Shown in pieces: positions 41,868 to 51,118 of a DNA stretch of 64,000 bases. The stretch is from Winogradskya humida. Lineage in GTDB: Bacteria > Actinomycetota > Actinomycetes > Mycobacteriales > Micromonosporaceae. The number at the start of each line of letters is the position of its first letter. Position 1 is the first letter of the stretch. The DNA lies in contig NZ_BOMN01000108.1 in NCBI RefSeq assembly GCF_016862215.1, forward strand, positions 84,883 through 148,882, in the 5' to 3' direction. The notes below the pieces were generated by a model. The model was not told the DNA's origin, did not search any database, and saw only the letters and a list, made by a program, of their open reading frames with translations. The position numbers were made by a program, and so were the translations under genes.

Positions 41868-43402
41868 ACCCCCGGAGCAACGACCGCGGCTCCCTGCCCG
41901 CCGCCATGCTGCTGATCATCATCGGGCTCGGGCTCAGCGGCCTGCTCGCCGCGACGGTCGGCTCCCAGATCACCGGCACCCGGTCGACGATCCACAGCTC
42001 CGAGGCGATCGACGCCGCGCAGACCGGCATCGACGTCGCCCTCGGCCACATCCGGATCGCGACCAACAGCGACGGCACCGGCAACCCGGCGGCGCTGCCC
42101 TGCGGCCCGTTCACGGGCTCGGTCAACGCGGCGACCGACCAGACGTACACCGTGAGCATCTACTACCTGCGGACCCAGCCACCGGCCGGCGACGTGGCCT
42201 GGGCCGCGGCCAACAGGATGGCGTGCACCAGCACCTATCTGACCGGCAGCGAGACACCCGTCTACGTGCTGCTCTCCTCGACCGGCAAGGCGCTGAGCAA
42301 CGACGTCTCCCCGCGCACGGTCACGGCCACCTACACGCTGCACAGCAAGACCCGGGAGAACATCGCCGGCGGGCTGATCCACATCCTCGGCAACCACACC
42401 CCGGACCTGTGCTTCTCCGCGCCCGGCACCACGCCGGCCGCCGGGGCGGCGCTGACGCTGCAGGTGTGTGACAGCAACGACGACAAGCAGAAGTTCGCGT
42501 ACGTCTCGAACCTGAACCTGGTCCTGACCGCCTCCCGCGCGACCGGTGGCACCGGCATGTGCCTCGACGCCGCGCCCAACCAGAACGAGCAGGTCGTCTT
42601 CCGGGCGTGCGCGGCCACCACCGCCGAGCGCCAGCAGTGGAGCCTCAACGACCGCGCGAACTTCGAGGGCACGAAGAACGGCGACAAGGACCGGCAGTGC
42701 TTCCACGTCGTGAACCCGGGCCAGGCGGGCAGCACCATCGTGTTGCACGCCGTCGCCAGTGACCCGTCGAACGTCTCGCAGTACGACGCGGCGTGCGACG
42801 GCGACTACACGATCACCCGCAGCTTCCAGCCGGACGCCGCGGCCGGCACCGGTGGCGCGGGCGAGAAGACGAACCAGCTGGTGAACTTCGAGCAGTTCGG
42901 CCGCTGCCTCGACGTGTCCGCCGACAACACGAGCGCGGCGTACATGGTCATCTGGCCGTGCAAGCAGAGCCCGACCGGCACCGTGCAGTGGAACCAGGTC
43001 TGGCACCTGCCGGCCATCGCCACCGGTCAGACCAGCGGCACCGGGGTCATCTGGCTCGCCAACAAGTACGGCGTGAAGTACTGCCTCACCAGCCCCGGCC
43101 GAACCGGCTACCCGACGTTGGTGACCTGCAACCCGTCGGCCACGCCCACCGCGGCCCTCACGTGGACCCGGCGCGGCAACACGGGAGTCTTCGGCAACGC
43201 GTACCGGATCGAGACGACCTACAACGCGCCCGCCGGCACGACCTGGTGCCTGGCCCCCACGGACGCCACGGTTGACGCCTGGACCACCGGCACGGCCATC
43301 AGCAAGGGCACGCTCGCGGTCTGCGACGGCTCCCGGGGCCAGAAGTGGAACGCCGACCCGATGGTGCTCAGCTCAGCGATAACCGACGTGAGCGAGAAGT
43401 GA
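41864..43402 (+). CDS. Pilin-like/ricin B-lectin fusion protein
   Basis: A 512-residue protein coupled to the prepilin gene. Residues 1-60 look like PilX: short basic start, Gly-Ser-Leu-Pro, a membrane helix (AMLLIIIGLGLSGLLAATVG) and IHSSEAIDAAQTGIDVALGHIR. From about 190 the rest has ricin-type beta-trefoil features: GMCLDAAPNQNEQVVFRACAATTAERQQW, GRCLDVSADNTSAAYMVIWPCK with QVW, and a late GQKW; Cys pairs bound these units. It would place a carbohydrate-binding head on a pilus or the cell surface. No assembly ATPase, prepilin peptidase or other pilus gene is in the window. The 3' end overlaps the convergent GNAT gene by 30 bp. Confidence 0.8.
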   Translation: MNPRSNDRGSLPAAMLLIIIGLGLSGLLAATVGSQITGTRSTIHSSEAIDAAQTGIDVALGHIRIATNSDGTGNPAALPCGPFTGSVNAATDQTYTVSIYYLRTQPPAGDVAWAAANRMACTSTYLTGSETPVYVLLSSTGKALSNDVSPRTVTATYTLHSKTRENIAGGLIHILGNHTPDLCFSAPGTTPAAGAALTLQVCDSNDDKQKFAYVSNLNLVLTASRATGGTGMCLDAAPNQNEQVVFRACAATTAERQQWSLNDRANFEGTKNGDKDRQCFHVVNPGQAGSTIVLHAVASDPSNVSQYDAACDGDYTITRSFQPDAAAGTGGAGEKTNQLVNFEQFGRCLDVSADNTSAAYMVIWPCKQSPTGTVQWNQVWHLPAIATGQTSGTGVIWLANKYGVKYCLTSPGRTGYPTLVTCNPSATPTAALTWTRRGNTGVFGNAYRIETTYNAPAGTTWCLAPTDATVDAWTTGTAISKGTLAVCDGSRGQKWNADPMVLSSAITDVSEK

Positions 43403-43789
43403 CTTCTCAAACCAAATCCGCTCACCGTACGTAGCCGTCTGCGAATAACCCGCCGACCGGTACAGCGCGATCATGGCCGGATGGTGAACGCAGCCCTCCA
43501 TCCGCAGCAGCGGGCGATCCACGGCCAGCGCCTCTTCCTCCAGCGCGACGACCAGCTGCCCGGCGATGCCCCTGCCCCGGAACGCGGGCCGTACGAAGAT
43601 CCGCTTGAGCAGGGCCGCACCCGGCTCCATCGCCTGCCAGCCGCCGCAGGCGACGACCCGGCCCCGCACCACGACGACCAGGTAGGCGATGTCGTCCCGG
43701 TTGTTCTCCACCTGCCCGAGCTCCTGCTGCTGGCTCAGCAGCAGGGCGGCGAGCTCGGGATCCGGGAACGCACGGGACTCGATCAGCAT
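43373..43789 (-). CDS. GNAT-family N-acetyltransferase
   Basis: A 138-residue acetyltransferase. The acetyl-CoA loop is KRIFVRPAFRGRGIAGQLVVALE (motif R/QxxGxG/A); EGCVHHPAMIALYRSAGY is the usual motif B/C end. Substrate unknown. Its 3' end runs 30 bp into the lectin fusion gene on the other strand. Confidence 0.88.
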   Translation of the reverse strand: MLIESRAFPDPELAALLLSQQQELGQVENNRDDIAYLVVVVRGRVVACGGWQAMEPGAALLKRIFVRPAFRGRGIAGQLVVALEEEALAVDRPLLRMEGCVHHPAMIALYRSAGYSQTATYGERIWFEKSLLAHVGYR

Positions 43790-43849
43790 GGGCGTGACGC
43801 TATGTGTCGTCCATTTCCACCGGGTTGCCGGAATCTGGACGGCAGCGGA

Positions 43850-45346
43850 TTACTCCCCGTCGTCCTCGTCCTCTTCGACCAGCACCGGCTTCTTCGACAT
43901 GGAGATCGTCGACACCGTGCCGTCCTCGGACATGTGCAGCAGTTCGTCGTCCGAGCGGACCCGGCGGGCCTTGCGGGCCGCGAGCCGCTGGGCGGCGCTG
44001 GCGCGGTTGATGTCTTCCTCGAGGCGGCTGTCCGAGCCGCGCGGGCCGCTGATGTACTCGCCGGCATTGGGCTGCCAGTCGAAGTCGAAGTCGGCGATGC
44101 GGACCGGGTCGCCGGCCTGCGCGCCCTTCTTGCCCAGCGCCGCCTCCACACCGAGCCGCTCGAGACGGTCGGCGAGGTAACCGACGGCCTCGTCGTTGTC
44201 GAACATCGTCTGCCGGATCCAGCGCTCGACCTGGATGCCGCGGACGATCCAGACGCCCTCGCCGTTCTTGTCGATCGTGAAGCCCTTCTCGTCCACGGCG
44301 CGGGGCCGGACGATGGCCCGGCTCGGCTCGATGGGCGGGGCGGCGAGGCGGTTGTTCTCCACGGCCTCGGCGAGCGCGTAGACGAGGTCCTTGAGGCCCT
44401 CGCGGGTGACGGCGCTGACCTCGAACACCTGGTATCCGCGGGCCTCCAGGTCGGGGCGCACCATCTCGGCGAGGTCGCGGCCGTCCGGGATGTCGATCTT
44501 GTTCAGGACGACCATGCGCGGCCGGTCCTCGAGCCCGCCGTACGCCGCCAGCTCCGCCTCGATGGCGTCCAGGTCGGCGATCGGGTCGCGTTCGACCTCC
44601 AGCGCCGCCGAGTCGAGCACGTGCAGAAGGACCGAGGTGCGCTCGATGTGGCGCAGGAACTCCAGGCCCAGCCCCTTGCCGGTGGCCGCGCCCGGGATCA
44701 GGCCCGGCACGTCGGCGACGGTGAAGGTCTTCTCGCCGGCCTGCACCACGCCGAGGTTCGGCACCAGCGTGGTGAACGGGTAGTCGGCGATCTTCGGCTT
44801 GGCCGCGGAGATCACCGAGATCAGCGACGACTTGCCGGCCGACGGGAAACCGACCAGGCCGACGTCGGCGACGCTCTTGAGCTCGAGCACGACGTCGAGG
44901 CCCGCGCCGGGCTCACCGAGCTCGGCGAAACCGGGAACCTTGCGACGGGTGTTGGCCAGCGACGCGTTGCCACGCCCGCCCCGGCCGCCCCGGGCCACCT
45001 CGAAGGTCGAGCCCTCGCCGATCAGGTCGGCGATGACCTCGCCCTCGGGGTTCAGCACGACGGTGCCGTCCGGAACCTTCAGCTCCAGGTCGCCACCGTT
45101 GCCGCCGTCGCGGTTGGCACCGGCGCCACCGGCGCCGTTCTGCGCCTTGATGTGCGGGCGGAAGTGGAAGTCGAGCAGCGTGTGCTGCTGGGCGTCGACG
45201 ACGAGCGTGATGCCGCCGCCGTGGCCGCCGTTGCCCCCGTCGGGGCCGCCGAGGGGCTTGAACTTCTCGCGCCGAACGGAGACACAACCGTGCCCGCCAT
45301 CCCCTGCCTGCAGATGCAGTACGACCCGGTCGACGAACGTAGCCAC
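43850..45346 (-). CDS. obgE: GTPase Obg
   Basis: A 498-residue Obg GTPase that helps 50S assembly and stress control. Gly-rich Obg fold (GDGGHGCVSVRREKFKPLGGPDGGNGGHGG), G domain with GFPSAGKSSLIS, DVPGLI and NKIDIPD, and a C-terminal OCT domain (EGVWIVRGIQVERWIRQTMFDNDEAVGYLADRL) plus an acidic tail. GTG at 45346 has GGGAG 7 nt upstream; a frame start at 45382 lacks support. Follows rpmA. Confidence 0.95.
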   Translation of the reverse strand: MATFVDRVVLHLQAGDGGHGCVSVRREKFKPLGGPDGGNGGHGGGITLVVDAQQHTLLDFHFRPHIKAQNGAGGAGANRDGGNGGDLELKVPDGTVVLNPEGEVIADLIGEGSTFEVARGGRGGRGNASLANTRRKVPGFAELGEPGAGLDVVLELKSVADVGLVGFPSAGKSSLISVISAAKPKIADYPFTTLVPNLGVVQAGEKTFTVADVPGLIPGAATGKGLGLEFLRHIERTSVLLHVLDSAALEVERDPIADLDAIEAELAAYGGLEDRPRMVVLNKIDIPDGRDLAEMVRPDLEARGYQVFEVSAVTREGLKDLVYALAEAVENNRLAAPPIEPSRAIVRPRAVDEKGFTIDKNGEGVWIVRGIQVERWIRQTMFDNDEAVGYLADRLERLGVEAALGKKGAQAGDPVRIADFDFDWQPNAGEYISGPRGSDSRLEEDINRASAAQRLAARKARRVRSDDELLHMSEDGTVSTISMSKKPVLVEEDEDDGE

Positions 45347-45423
45347 TTCAGATCTCCCACTTCGACGCAAATGTCTCCGCAAGGAGAACGCTCGCGAGTC
45401 ACAACCTATGCCCGGAAATACGG

Positions 45424-45461
45424 CAGCGGGCCGAGGACCTCAGAAGGTCCACGGCCCGCTG
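45424..45461 (-). terminator. Hairpin between rpmA and obgE (possible attenuator)
   Basis: Stem CAGCGGGCCG / CGGCCCGCTG with an inner AGGACCT-type pairing. It lies between two genes read in the same direction, so it may trim obgE expression relative to the ribosomal proteins. Confidence 0.65.
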
Positions 45462-45488
45462 TAATGCTGTGGTGCGCTGCGACGCTAC

Positions 45489-45761
45489 TTACTCGGCCGC
45501 AGCAGCGGCCGCGACCGGCACGATGCTGATGGTCTTGCGGCCACGGGTGTGACCGAAGAGCACGTTGCCGGGGGCGAGCGCGAACAGCGTGTCGTCGCCA
45601 CCGCGGCCGACCAGGTCGCCCGGGTGGAACTTCGTGCCACGCTGGCGGAGGATGATCTCGCCGGCCTTGACGAGCTCGCCACCGAACCGCTTCACTCCGA
45701 GCCGCTGGGCGGCGGAGTCACGGCCGTTACGAGAGCTGGAGGCACCCTTTTTGTGAGCCAT
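45489..45761 (-). CDS. rpmA: 50S ribosomal protein L27
   Basis: A 90-residue L27: MAHKKGASSSRNGRDSAAQR, GVKRFGGELVKAGEIILRQRGTKFHPG and GHTRGRKTISIVP. Its N-terminus reaches the peptidyl-transferase centre. Starts 12 bp after the rplU stop. Confidence 0.98.
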   Translation of the reverse strand: MAHKKGASSSRNGRDSAAQRLGVKRFGGELVKAGEIILRQRGTKFHPGDLVGRGGDDTLFALAPGNVLFGHTRGRKTISIVPVAAAAAAE

Positions 45762-45773
45762 GGCGGTTCGTCC

Positions 45774-46088
45774 CTACTTCTTGTTGGAGATGCCGGTCAC
45801 CTTGACGAGCGTCAGCGGCTGGCGGTGCCCCTGGCGCTTGTGGTAGCCGGTCTTGTTCTTGAACTTGTGGATCCGGATCTTCGGACCCTTGGTGTGATCG
45901 GCGATCTCGCCGGACACCGTCACGTTGGCAAGCTTGGCAGCGTCGGTCACCAGGTTGTCACCGTCGACGAGGAGAACCGCGGCGAGCTTCAGCGAGTCGC
46001 CGGGCTTACCCGCGAGCTTCTCAACCTCGATCACGTCGCCCTCGGCAACCTTGTACTGCTTGCCGCCGGTCTTGACGATCGCGTACAT
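45774..46088 (-). CDS. rplU: 50S ribosomal protein L21
   Basis: A 104-residue L21: MYAIVKTGGKQYKVAEGDVIEVEKL, GPKIRIHKFKNKTGYHKRQGHRQPLT. ATG at 46088 gives the family start; an upstream frame to 46163 is not similar to L21. First gene of rplU - rpmA - obgE. Confidence 0.98.
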   Translation of the reverse strand: MYAIVKTGGKQYKVAEGDVIEVEKLAGKPGDSLKLAAVLLVDGDNLVTDAAKLANVTVSGEIADHTKGPKIRIHKFKNKTGYHKRQGHRQPLTLVKVTGISNKK

Positions 46089-46266
46089 CGACGCGGACTC
46101 CCTGAGACTTGCGCAGCGAGAAAAATCCACTGCTTGGCGGATGTAACCGGCTCCCGGCGCCAAAGGTCGCGCACGGAAACTTGAACTACATGAAAAATCA
46201 GCGCCGAAAAAGCGCCGTTAGATAGCGTACTTCATCAGCGGCTTGATGCTCAAACCGGGGAGAAGC

Positions 46267-46806
46267 TCAGGAGGTGCCGCAGGCCTTCGAGAGGGTTTCC
46301 TGCAGCCCCGCGAGCTTCTCTGCGTCCAGTTTACGCACGTCGCCCTTCAGAGTCGAAACCTGCTTCCCCATCGCGGTCAGCGCCTTCTTCAGCGCGGGGT
46401 CGCTGGTGAGCTTCGCCATGTCCGCCAGGGCGTACGAATAGTTCTCGACGTCCCGGGTCGTCTTCTCCTGCGCCTTGGTGACCGCGTCGGCGTCCTGGGC
46501 GGACTGGGCGTCGATCAGCAGCTTGACGTCGGCGGCGAAGTTGCGTGCCGCCTCACCGCCGGTCTTGGCCGCCTGCGTGCAGATGGCGGCGGTGTCGCCC
46601 TTCAACGCGGCGTCGCCACCCTTCGACGAGGAGGTCCCCGCGGATGCGGCAGAGGTGGCCTCAGGCGCGCTGGTGACCACGCCCACGGGGGAGGAGGCGC
46701 CGGCAGGCGCGGGGGCCGCTGCGGGGTCGTCGGAGTCGTCGGAGGAACAGGCACCGAGCAGGAGAAGAGCACCGCTGAGAGCGGTGACACAGAGAAGGCG
46801 TCGCAT
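46267..46806 (-). CDS. Secreted lipoprotein of unknown function
   Basis: A 179-residue lipoprotein: signal MRRLLCVTALSGALLLLGAC (lipobox LGAC), Ala/Ser/Pro-rich linker (about 20-65), then a mostly alpha-helical domain (AICTQAAKTGGEAARNFAADVKLLIDAQ, LKGDVRKLDAEKLAGLQETLSKAC) with a likely disulfide between the first and last Cys. Similar small helical lipoproteins are common in actinoplanetes; function unknown. Confidence 0.75.
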   Translation of the reverse strand: MRRLLCVTALSGALLLLGACSSDDSDDPAAAPAPAGASSPVGVVTSAPEATSAASAGTSSSKGGDAALKGDTAAICTQAAKTGGEAARNFAADVKLLIDAQSAQDADAVTKAQEKTTRDVENYSYALADMAKLTSDPALKKALTAMGKQVSTLKGDVRKLDAEKLAGLQETLSKACGTS

Positions 46807-46959
46807 GGGGATTCCGGGCTCCTGGTGAAAGGGGGATGAGCGAGGAGGCCCCGAGGGTAGCCGACATAGATCGCCGGATATGAAGTCGGGCGGCCCCAGC
46901 AGGAAGAACCTGCCCGGACCGCCCGATCTCAGCGTGCTTTCAGCTCAGTGCCCGCACCA

Positions 46960-49900
46960 TCAGGGACGGGTACGCCGCCGCGAGCCACCGCGACGCGACC
47001 GGCGGCGACCGCCGGCTCCCGCGCCCACCGGCTCGTCGTCGTCCTCTTCCTCGTCACCCGCGGCGTCCGGGTCGTCGTTGCTGGTCAACTGCAACGGCTC
47101 CGCAAGCTCCGCCGGCTCCGAGGGGTACGCGGACCCGTAGCGCGACAAGTCGTACCCGCTGATGTCGTATTCGTCGTCGGCGTTGTTGCCGTTCGCCGCC
47201 GGAGCCGGGGGCTGGATGACCCCTGAACCGACCGGACGCACGGCACCGGACTCCCTCGGCGGGATCCCCGCGGTCTCGGCCGCCGGGTCCTCCAGGGTCA
47301 GGTCCGAAGGCGCCTCGACCTCGAACTCCTCGACGACGGCGTCGACCGGCGCCGGATCGACCAGCGCAGGCTCGACCAGCGCAGGCTCGACCGGCGCGGA
47401 GTCGCTGTTGCCTCCGCGGCGACGCCGGGACTTGGTAGCCGGCTGTGCCACAGGGGCCTCGGTGCGCTGAACCTCGACGCGGGGTGCCGCAGCGGCGACC
47501 GCCTTGACCTGGCTGCTGGCCGCGCCCACGGGACGCTTCTCGGTCACGGGCTCGGTGTGGATGACCACACCGCGGCCCTTGCAGTGGTCGCAGGTCTCGC
47601 TGAACGCCTCGAGCAGGCCCGCGCCGATGCGCTTACGGGTCATCTGGACCAGACCCAGCGAGGTGATCTCGGTGACCTGGTGCTTGGTACGGTCCCGGCC
47701 CAGGCACTCGGTGAGCCGCCGCAGCACCAGCTCGCGGTTGCTCTCCAGCACCATGTCGATGAAGTCGATGACCACGATGCCGCCGATGTCGCGCAGCCGG
47801 AGCTGGCGCACGATCTCCTCGGCCGCCTCGAGGTTGTTCCGGGTGACCGTCTCCTCGAGGTTGCCGCCGGCACCGGTGTACTTACCGGTGTTGACGTCGA
47901 CGACCGTCATCGCCTCGGTGCGGTCGAACACGAGGTGACCGCCCGAGGGCAGGAACACCTTGCGGTCCAGGCCCTTGAGGATCTGCTCGTCGATCCGCTT
48001 GTCGGCGAAGACGTCGCCGGTGCCGGTGTAGCGGTGCATCCGCTCCACGAGGTCGGGCGACACCGAGTCGAGGTAGTTCTCGAGCTCGCCGTACGCCTGG
48101 TCGCCCTGCACGATCAGCTCGCGGAAGTCCTCGTTGAAGAGGTCCCGGACGACCCGGATCACCAGGTCGGGCTCCTCGGAGAGCGCGGCGGGCGCGTGCC
48201 CCTCGGCGGCCTTGGCCTGGATGTCCTCCCACTGCGCCTGCAGTCGCTTGACGTCGCGGGCGAGCTCGTCCTCGCTGGCACCCTCGGCCGCCGTGCGCAC
48301 GATGACACCGGCGCCGTCGGGCACGAGCTTCTTGAGCACGTCCCGCAGGCGCTTGCGCTCGTTGTCGGGCAGCTTGCGGCTGATGCCGGACGCGTTGCCG
48401 TTGGGCACGTAGACCAGGTGCCGGCCGGAGAGCGCGATGTGGCTGCTCAGCCGGGCACCCTTGTGCCCCATCGGGTCCTTGGTGACCTGCACGAGCACGG
48501 AGTCGCCGGAACGCAGCGCCTGCTCGATCGAGCGCGCGCGCCCCTCGAGCCCGGTGGCGTCCCAGTTGACCTCACCGGCGTACAGAACGGCGTTGCGGCC
48601 CCGGCCGACGTCGACGAACGCCGCCTCCATGCTGGGCAGCACGTTCTGGACCTTGCCGAGGTAGACGTTGCCGACCATGGTCCCGGAGGTGGTCCGCGAC
48701 ACGTAGTGCTCGACCAGGACGCCGTCCTCGAGCACGGCGATCTGGATCCGGTCGGGCTTCTGCCGCACGACCATGACCCGGTCGACCGCCTCGCGGCGGG
48801 CCAGGAACTCCGACTCGCTCAGGATCGGCGGCCGGGTCCGGCGCTGCTCACGGCCGTCGCGCCGGCGCTGCCGCTTGGCCTCGAGCCGGGTGGACCCCGA
48901 AACACCCTGGACCTCATCGGCGGTACGCCGGGGCTCGCGCACCCGCACGACGGTGTGCACGCCGTCCTCGACGCCACCGGTCTCGGTGTCCCCGGAGCCC
49001 TTGCGACGCCGGCGGCGACGCCGGCGGGTGACCCCGTCGCCCTCGTCGTTCTCGTCGTCCTCGCTGTCACCCTCGGCCTCGGCGTCGGACTCAGCGGTCT
49101 CCTCGCCGTCGGCTCCGGCGATCTCGCCCTCGTCGCCCTCGTCGGACGGGCCCTTGCCCCGCCCGCGGCCACGACGACCACGGCGGCGACGCCGACGGCT
49201 GACGCCGTCCTCGTCCTCGTACTCCTCGGAGCCGTCCTCGACGTCGTCGGCGCTCTCGTCGGGGTCGTCGATCAGGGCCTCGGTCACCTCGGCCGAAGCG
49301 GCGGGAACCTCGACGGCGACCTCGTCGGCGTCGGCCGCGGCGGAACCCCGGCGGCGGCGACGGCTCTTGCGGACACCCTCCACGGGCTCCTCGTCGGCGG
49401 AGGCCGCGACGGGCTGGGTGGTGCTGGTCTCGGGCGCCGTGCTCTCGGCCTCGTCCTCGATCGGGGCGGCCGGAGCCGCGGCGACGGGGGCGGCGGTGGA
49501 ACCGCGGCGGGTGCGCCGGGTGGCGGGCTCGGCCTCGGCCTCCGGCGGCATGAACAGGACCGCCGGCGGCAGCGCGGCCTTGCGGCGGCGGCTGCGCGGG
49601 GCGGCATCGTCCTCGATGAGCTCGCCGTCGAGCGGCAGCACGGCGATGACCGGCACGGGCTCGACAGGCGTCTCTTCTTCGGCCAGGGGCTCGTCCTCGG
49701 CAGGAACTTCGACGACCGGCGGCACCTCTGCCACCGGCGTCTCGGCAACTGACACCTCGGCAACCGGCACCTCGGCAACCGGCACCTCGGCTGCGGGAAC
49801 GTCCAGGCCGGGGATCTCCTCGGGCGCGGCGGCGGCCGGGACGGCCTTCTTCCGCGCACGACTGCGAGTGGCCTTCACCGGGGCCGGAGCGGCAACCGGC

Positions 49901-50196
49901 TCGGCATCGCTGAGCAGGCTCTCCGCGACGGCAGCGGGGTCCTCGGCAACAGGCGTCTCCGCGGCGGCGGGGACGGCCTTCTTCCGCGCGCGACTGCGGG
50001 TGGCCTTCACCGGGGCAACGGGAGCTGCCTCGGTCTCGCCGGCTTCGGCGTCAGGTGCCTCCTCCGGGGCGGCAGCCGCAGCGGCTTTCCGGCGGGGTGC
50101 ACGCACACGGCGAGCAGGTGCGGTGGTCTCGGCGGCATCGACGGGAGGAGCAACTGCCTCGTCCCGTTCACCGCCCTGGGGCTCGTTTTCGAGCAT
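46960..50196 (-). CDS. rne: Ribonuclease E/G family endoribonuclease
   Basis: A 1078-residue RNase E/G. Residues 1-480 are an Ala/Glu/Val-rich disordered region with arginine patches (SRARKKAVPAAA, RRRRRRGRRGRGRGKG) and PVAEVPVAEVSVAE-type repeats. The catalytic core (about 490-890) has the S1 domain (GNVYLGKVQNVLPSMEAAFVDVG), DNase I-like part GGIVVIDFIDMVLESNRELVL and the zinc-link CDHCKGRGV. It processes 5S/16S rRNA precursors and mRNA and may nucleate a degradosome through its tails. ATG at 50196; the frame upstream to 50307 lacks similarity. It usually lies just upstream of rplU in actinobacteria; here a lipoprotein gene intervenes. Confidence 0.95.
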   Translation of the reverse strand: MLENEPQGGERDEAVAPPVDAAETTAPARRVRAPRRKAAAAAAPEEAPDAEAGETEAAPVAPVKATRSRARKKAVPAAAETPVAEDPAAVAESLLSDAEPVAAPAPVKATRSRARKKAVPAAAAPEEIPGLDVPAAEVPVAEVPVAEVSVAETPVAEVPPVVEVPAEDEPLAEEETPVEPVPVIAVLPLDGELIEDDAAPRSRRRKAALPPAVLFMPPEAEAEPATRRTRRGSTAAPVAAAPAAPIEDEAESTAPETSTTQPVAASADEEPVEGVRKSRRRRRGSAAADADEVAVEVPAASAEVTEALIDDPDESADDVEDGSEEYEDEDGVSRRRRRRGRRGRGRGKGPSDEGDEGEIAGADGEETAESDAEAEGDSEDDENDEGDGVTRRRRRRRRKGSGDTETGGVEDGVHTVVRVREPRRTADEVQGVSGSTRLEAKRQRRRDGREQRRTRPPILSESEFLARREAVDRVMVVRQKPDRIQIAVLEDGVLVEHYVSRTTSGTMVGNVYLGKVQNVLPSMEAAFVDVGRGRNAVLYAGEVNWDATGLEGRARSIEQALRSGDSVLVQVTKDPMGHKGARLSSHIALSGRHLVYVPNGNASGISRKLPDNERKRLRDVLKKLVPDGAGVIVRTAAEGASEDELARDVKRLQAQWEDIQAKAAEGHAPAALSEEPDLVIRVVRDLFNEDFRELIVQGDQAYGELENYLDSVSPDLVERMHRYTGTGDVFADKRIDEQILKGLDRKVFLPSGGHLVFDRTEAMTVVDVNTGKYTGAGGNLEETVTRNNLEAAEEIVRQLRLRDIGGIVVIDFIDMVLESNRELVLRRLTECLGRDRTKHQVTEITSLGLVQMTRKRIGAGLLEAFSETCDHCKGRGVVIHTEPVTEKRPVGAASSQVKAVAAAAPRVEVQRTEAPVAQPATKSRRRRGGNSDSAPVEPALVEPALVDPAPVDAVVEEFEVEAPSDLTLEDPAAETAGIPPRESGAVRPVGSGVIQPPAPAANGNNADDEYDISGYDLSRYGSAYPSEPAELAEPLQLTSNDDPDAAGDEEEDDDEPVGAGAGGRRRSRRGGSRRRTRP

Positions 50197-50328
50197 GGGG
50201 CGCTCTCCAGTTCTGGCGGCCCCGGGCGCGGGTGAGCGCTGCCACGCAGGGTCGCCGCAAGTTTTTCGGTCCCGGCCCTCATCGGACGGGCTGCCGAAGT
50301 CTGCCAACGCGGGCGCCGTCCGAACCGG

Positions 50329-51090
50329 CTAGCGCCCTCCGATGGTGGCGTCCTCGCGATCCGCGTCCAACGGATCGACGATCTCTCCCTGCGAGGTAAG
50401 CGAGCCTTGGGCCAGCCGGGTCACCCTGGGGGGCACCGGCGGCTCCAGGCCGGCCACCACACGCAGGCCAGACATGACGTCATCGGGTCGAACGGCGGGA
50501 GTGACCTGCCGGACGACAAGGTCGATTATCGCACACGGTGCCGCGTTGGCCCCGGAAGGTGCGCCAGACTCGTTGGTCACAGTGAAGAAAGCAACCGGAT
50601 TACGGGCGTCGAACTCCCGCTTCCCCTGCTTCGTCATGCGTTCCACCAGCACTTCTTCGGTCGCGAGGAAGGCGGCGACCGCCTCGGCAGCGACCTGCGT
50701 CTCAACCTGAGGAAGTTCGATTCGCCACTTGGACGCGTCGATGCGGTCGGCGAGGCTGCCGCCGCCCTCGGTCGCGACCACGGCGTCCAGCACGTCCAGG
50801 CCGGGCGAGAGCGCCGCATCCAGGGCCACCCGCAGCTGAGCCGCGTCGACCACGGTCTGCAGGCCGATCTCGAGATATTCGGCCTCGCTGCCGACGCCGG
50901 TGGGCGCCGCACTCGCGTACGAAATCTTGGGGTGGGGGGTGAAGCCCTGCGAGAAGGCGATGGGTACGCCCGCCCGCTTCAACGCGCGCTCGAAAGCCCG
51001 CGCGAAGTCCCGGTGCGAGGTGAAACGCAGCGGTCCGCGCTTCGCGTAACGAAGGCGGATCCGCTGCACGACCGGGGCCTGACCGCCCAC
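50329..51090 (-). CDS. TIGR03936-type radical-SAM-associated protein (DUF2344)
   Basis: A 253-residue protein: RIRLRYAKRGPLRFTSHRDFARAFERAL and GVPIAFSQGFTPHPKISYASAAPTGVGSEAEYLEI are the DUF2344 signature. It is almost always paired with a TIGR03960 radical SAM protein, as here (28 bp apart), and next to rne. It probably acts with that enzyme on an RNA or protein substrate not yet known. Confidence 0.92.
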   Translation of the reverse strand: MGGQAPVVQRIRLRYAKRGPLRFTSHRDFARAFERALKRAGVPIAFSQGFTPHPKISYASAAPTGVGSEAEYLEIGLQTVVDAAQLRVALDAALSPGLDVLDAVVATEGGGSLADRIDASKWRIELPQVETQVAAEAVAAFLATEEVLVERMTKQGKREFDARNPVAFFTVTNESGAPSGANAAPCAIIDLVVRQVTPAVRPDDVMSGLRVVAGLEPPVPPRVTRLAQGSLTSQGEIVDPLDADREDATIGGR

Positions 51091-51118
51091 GGGCTGGTTC
51101 TTGGCGATGGTCTTTTCC

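Noticed and set aside
47557..49752. Long plus-strand frame over rne
   Set aside because: Antisense shadow of the RNase E gene with Val/Leu/Gly-rich nonsense and no motif.
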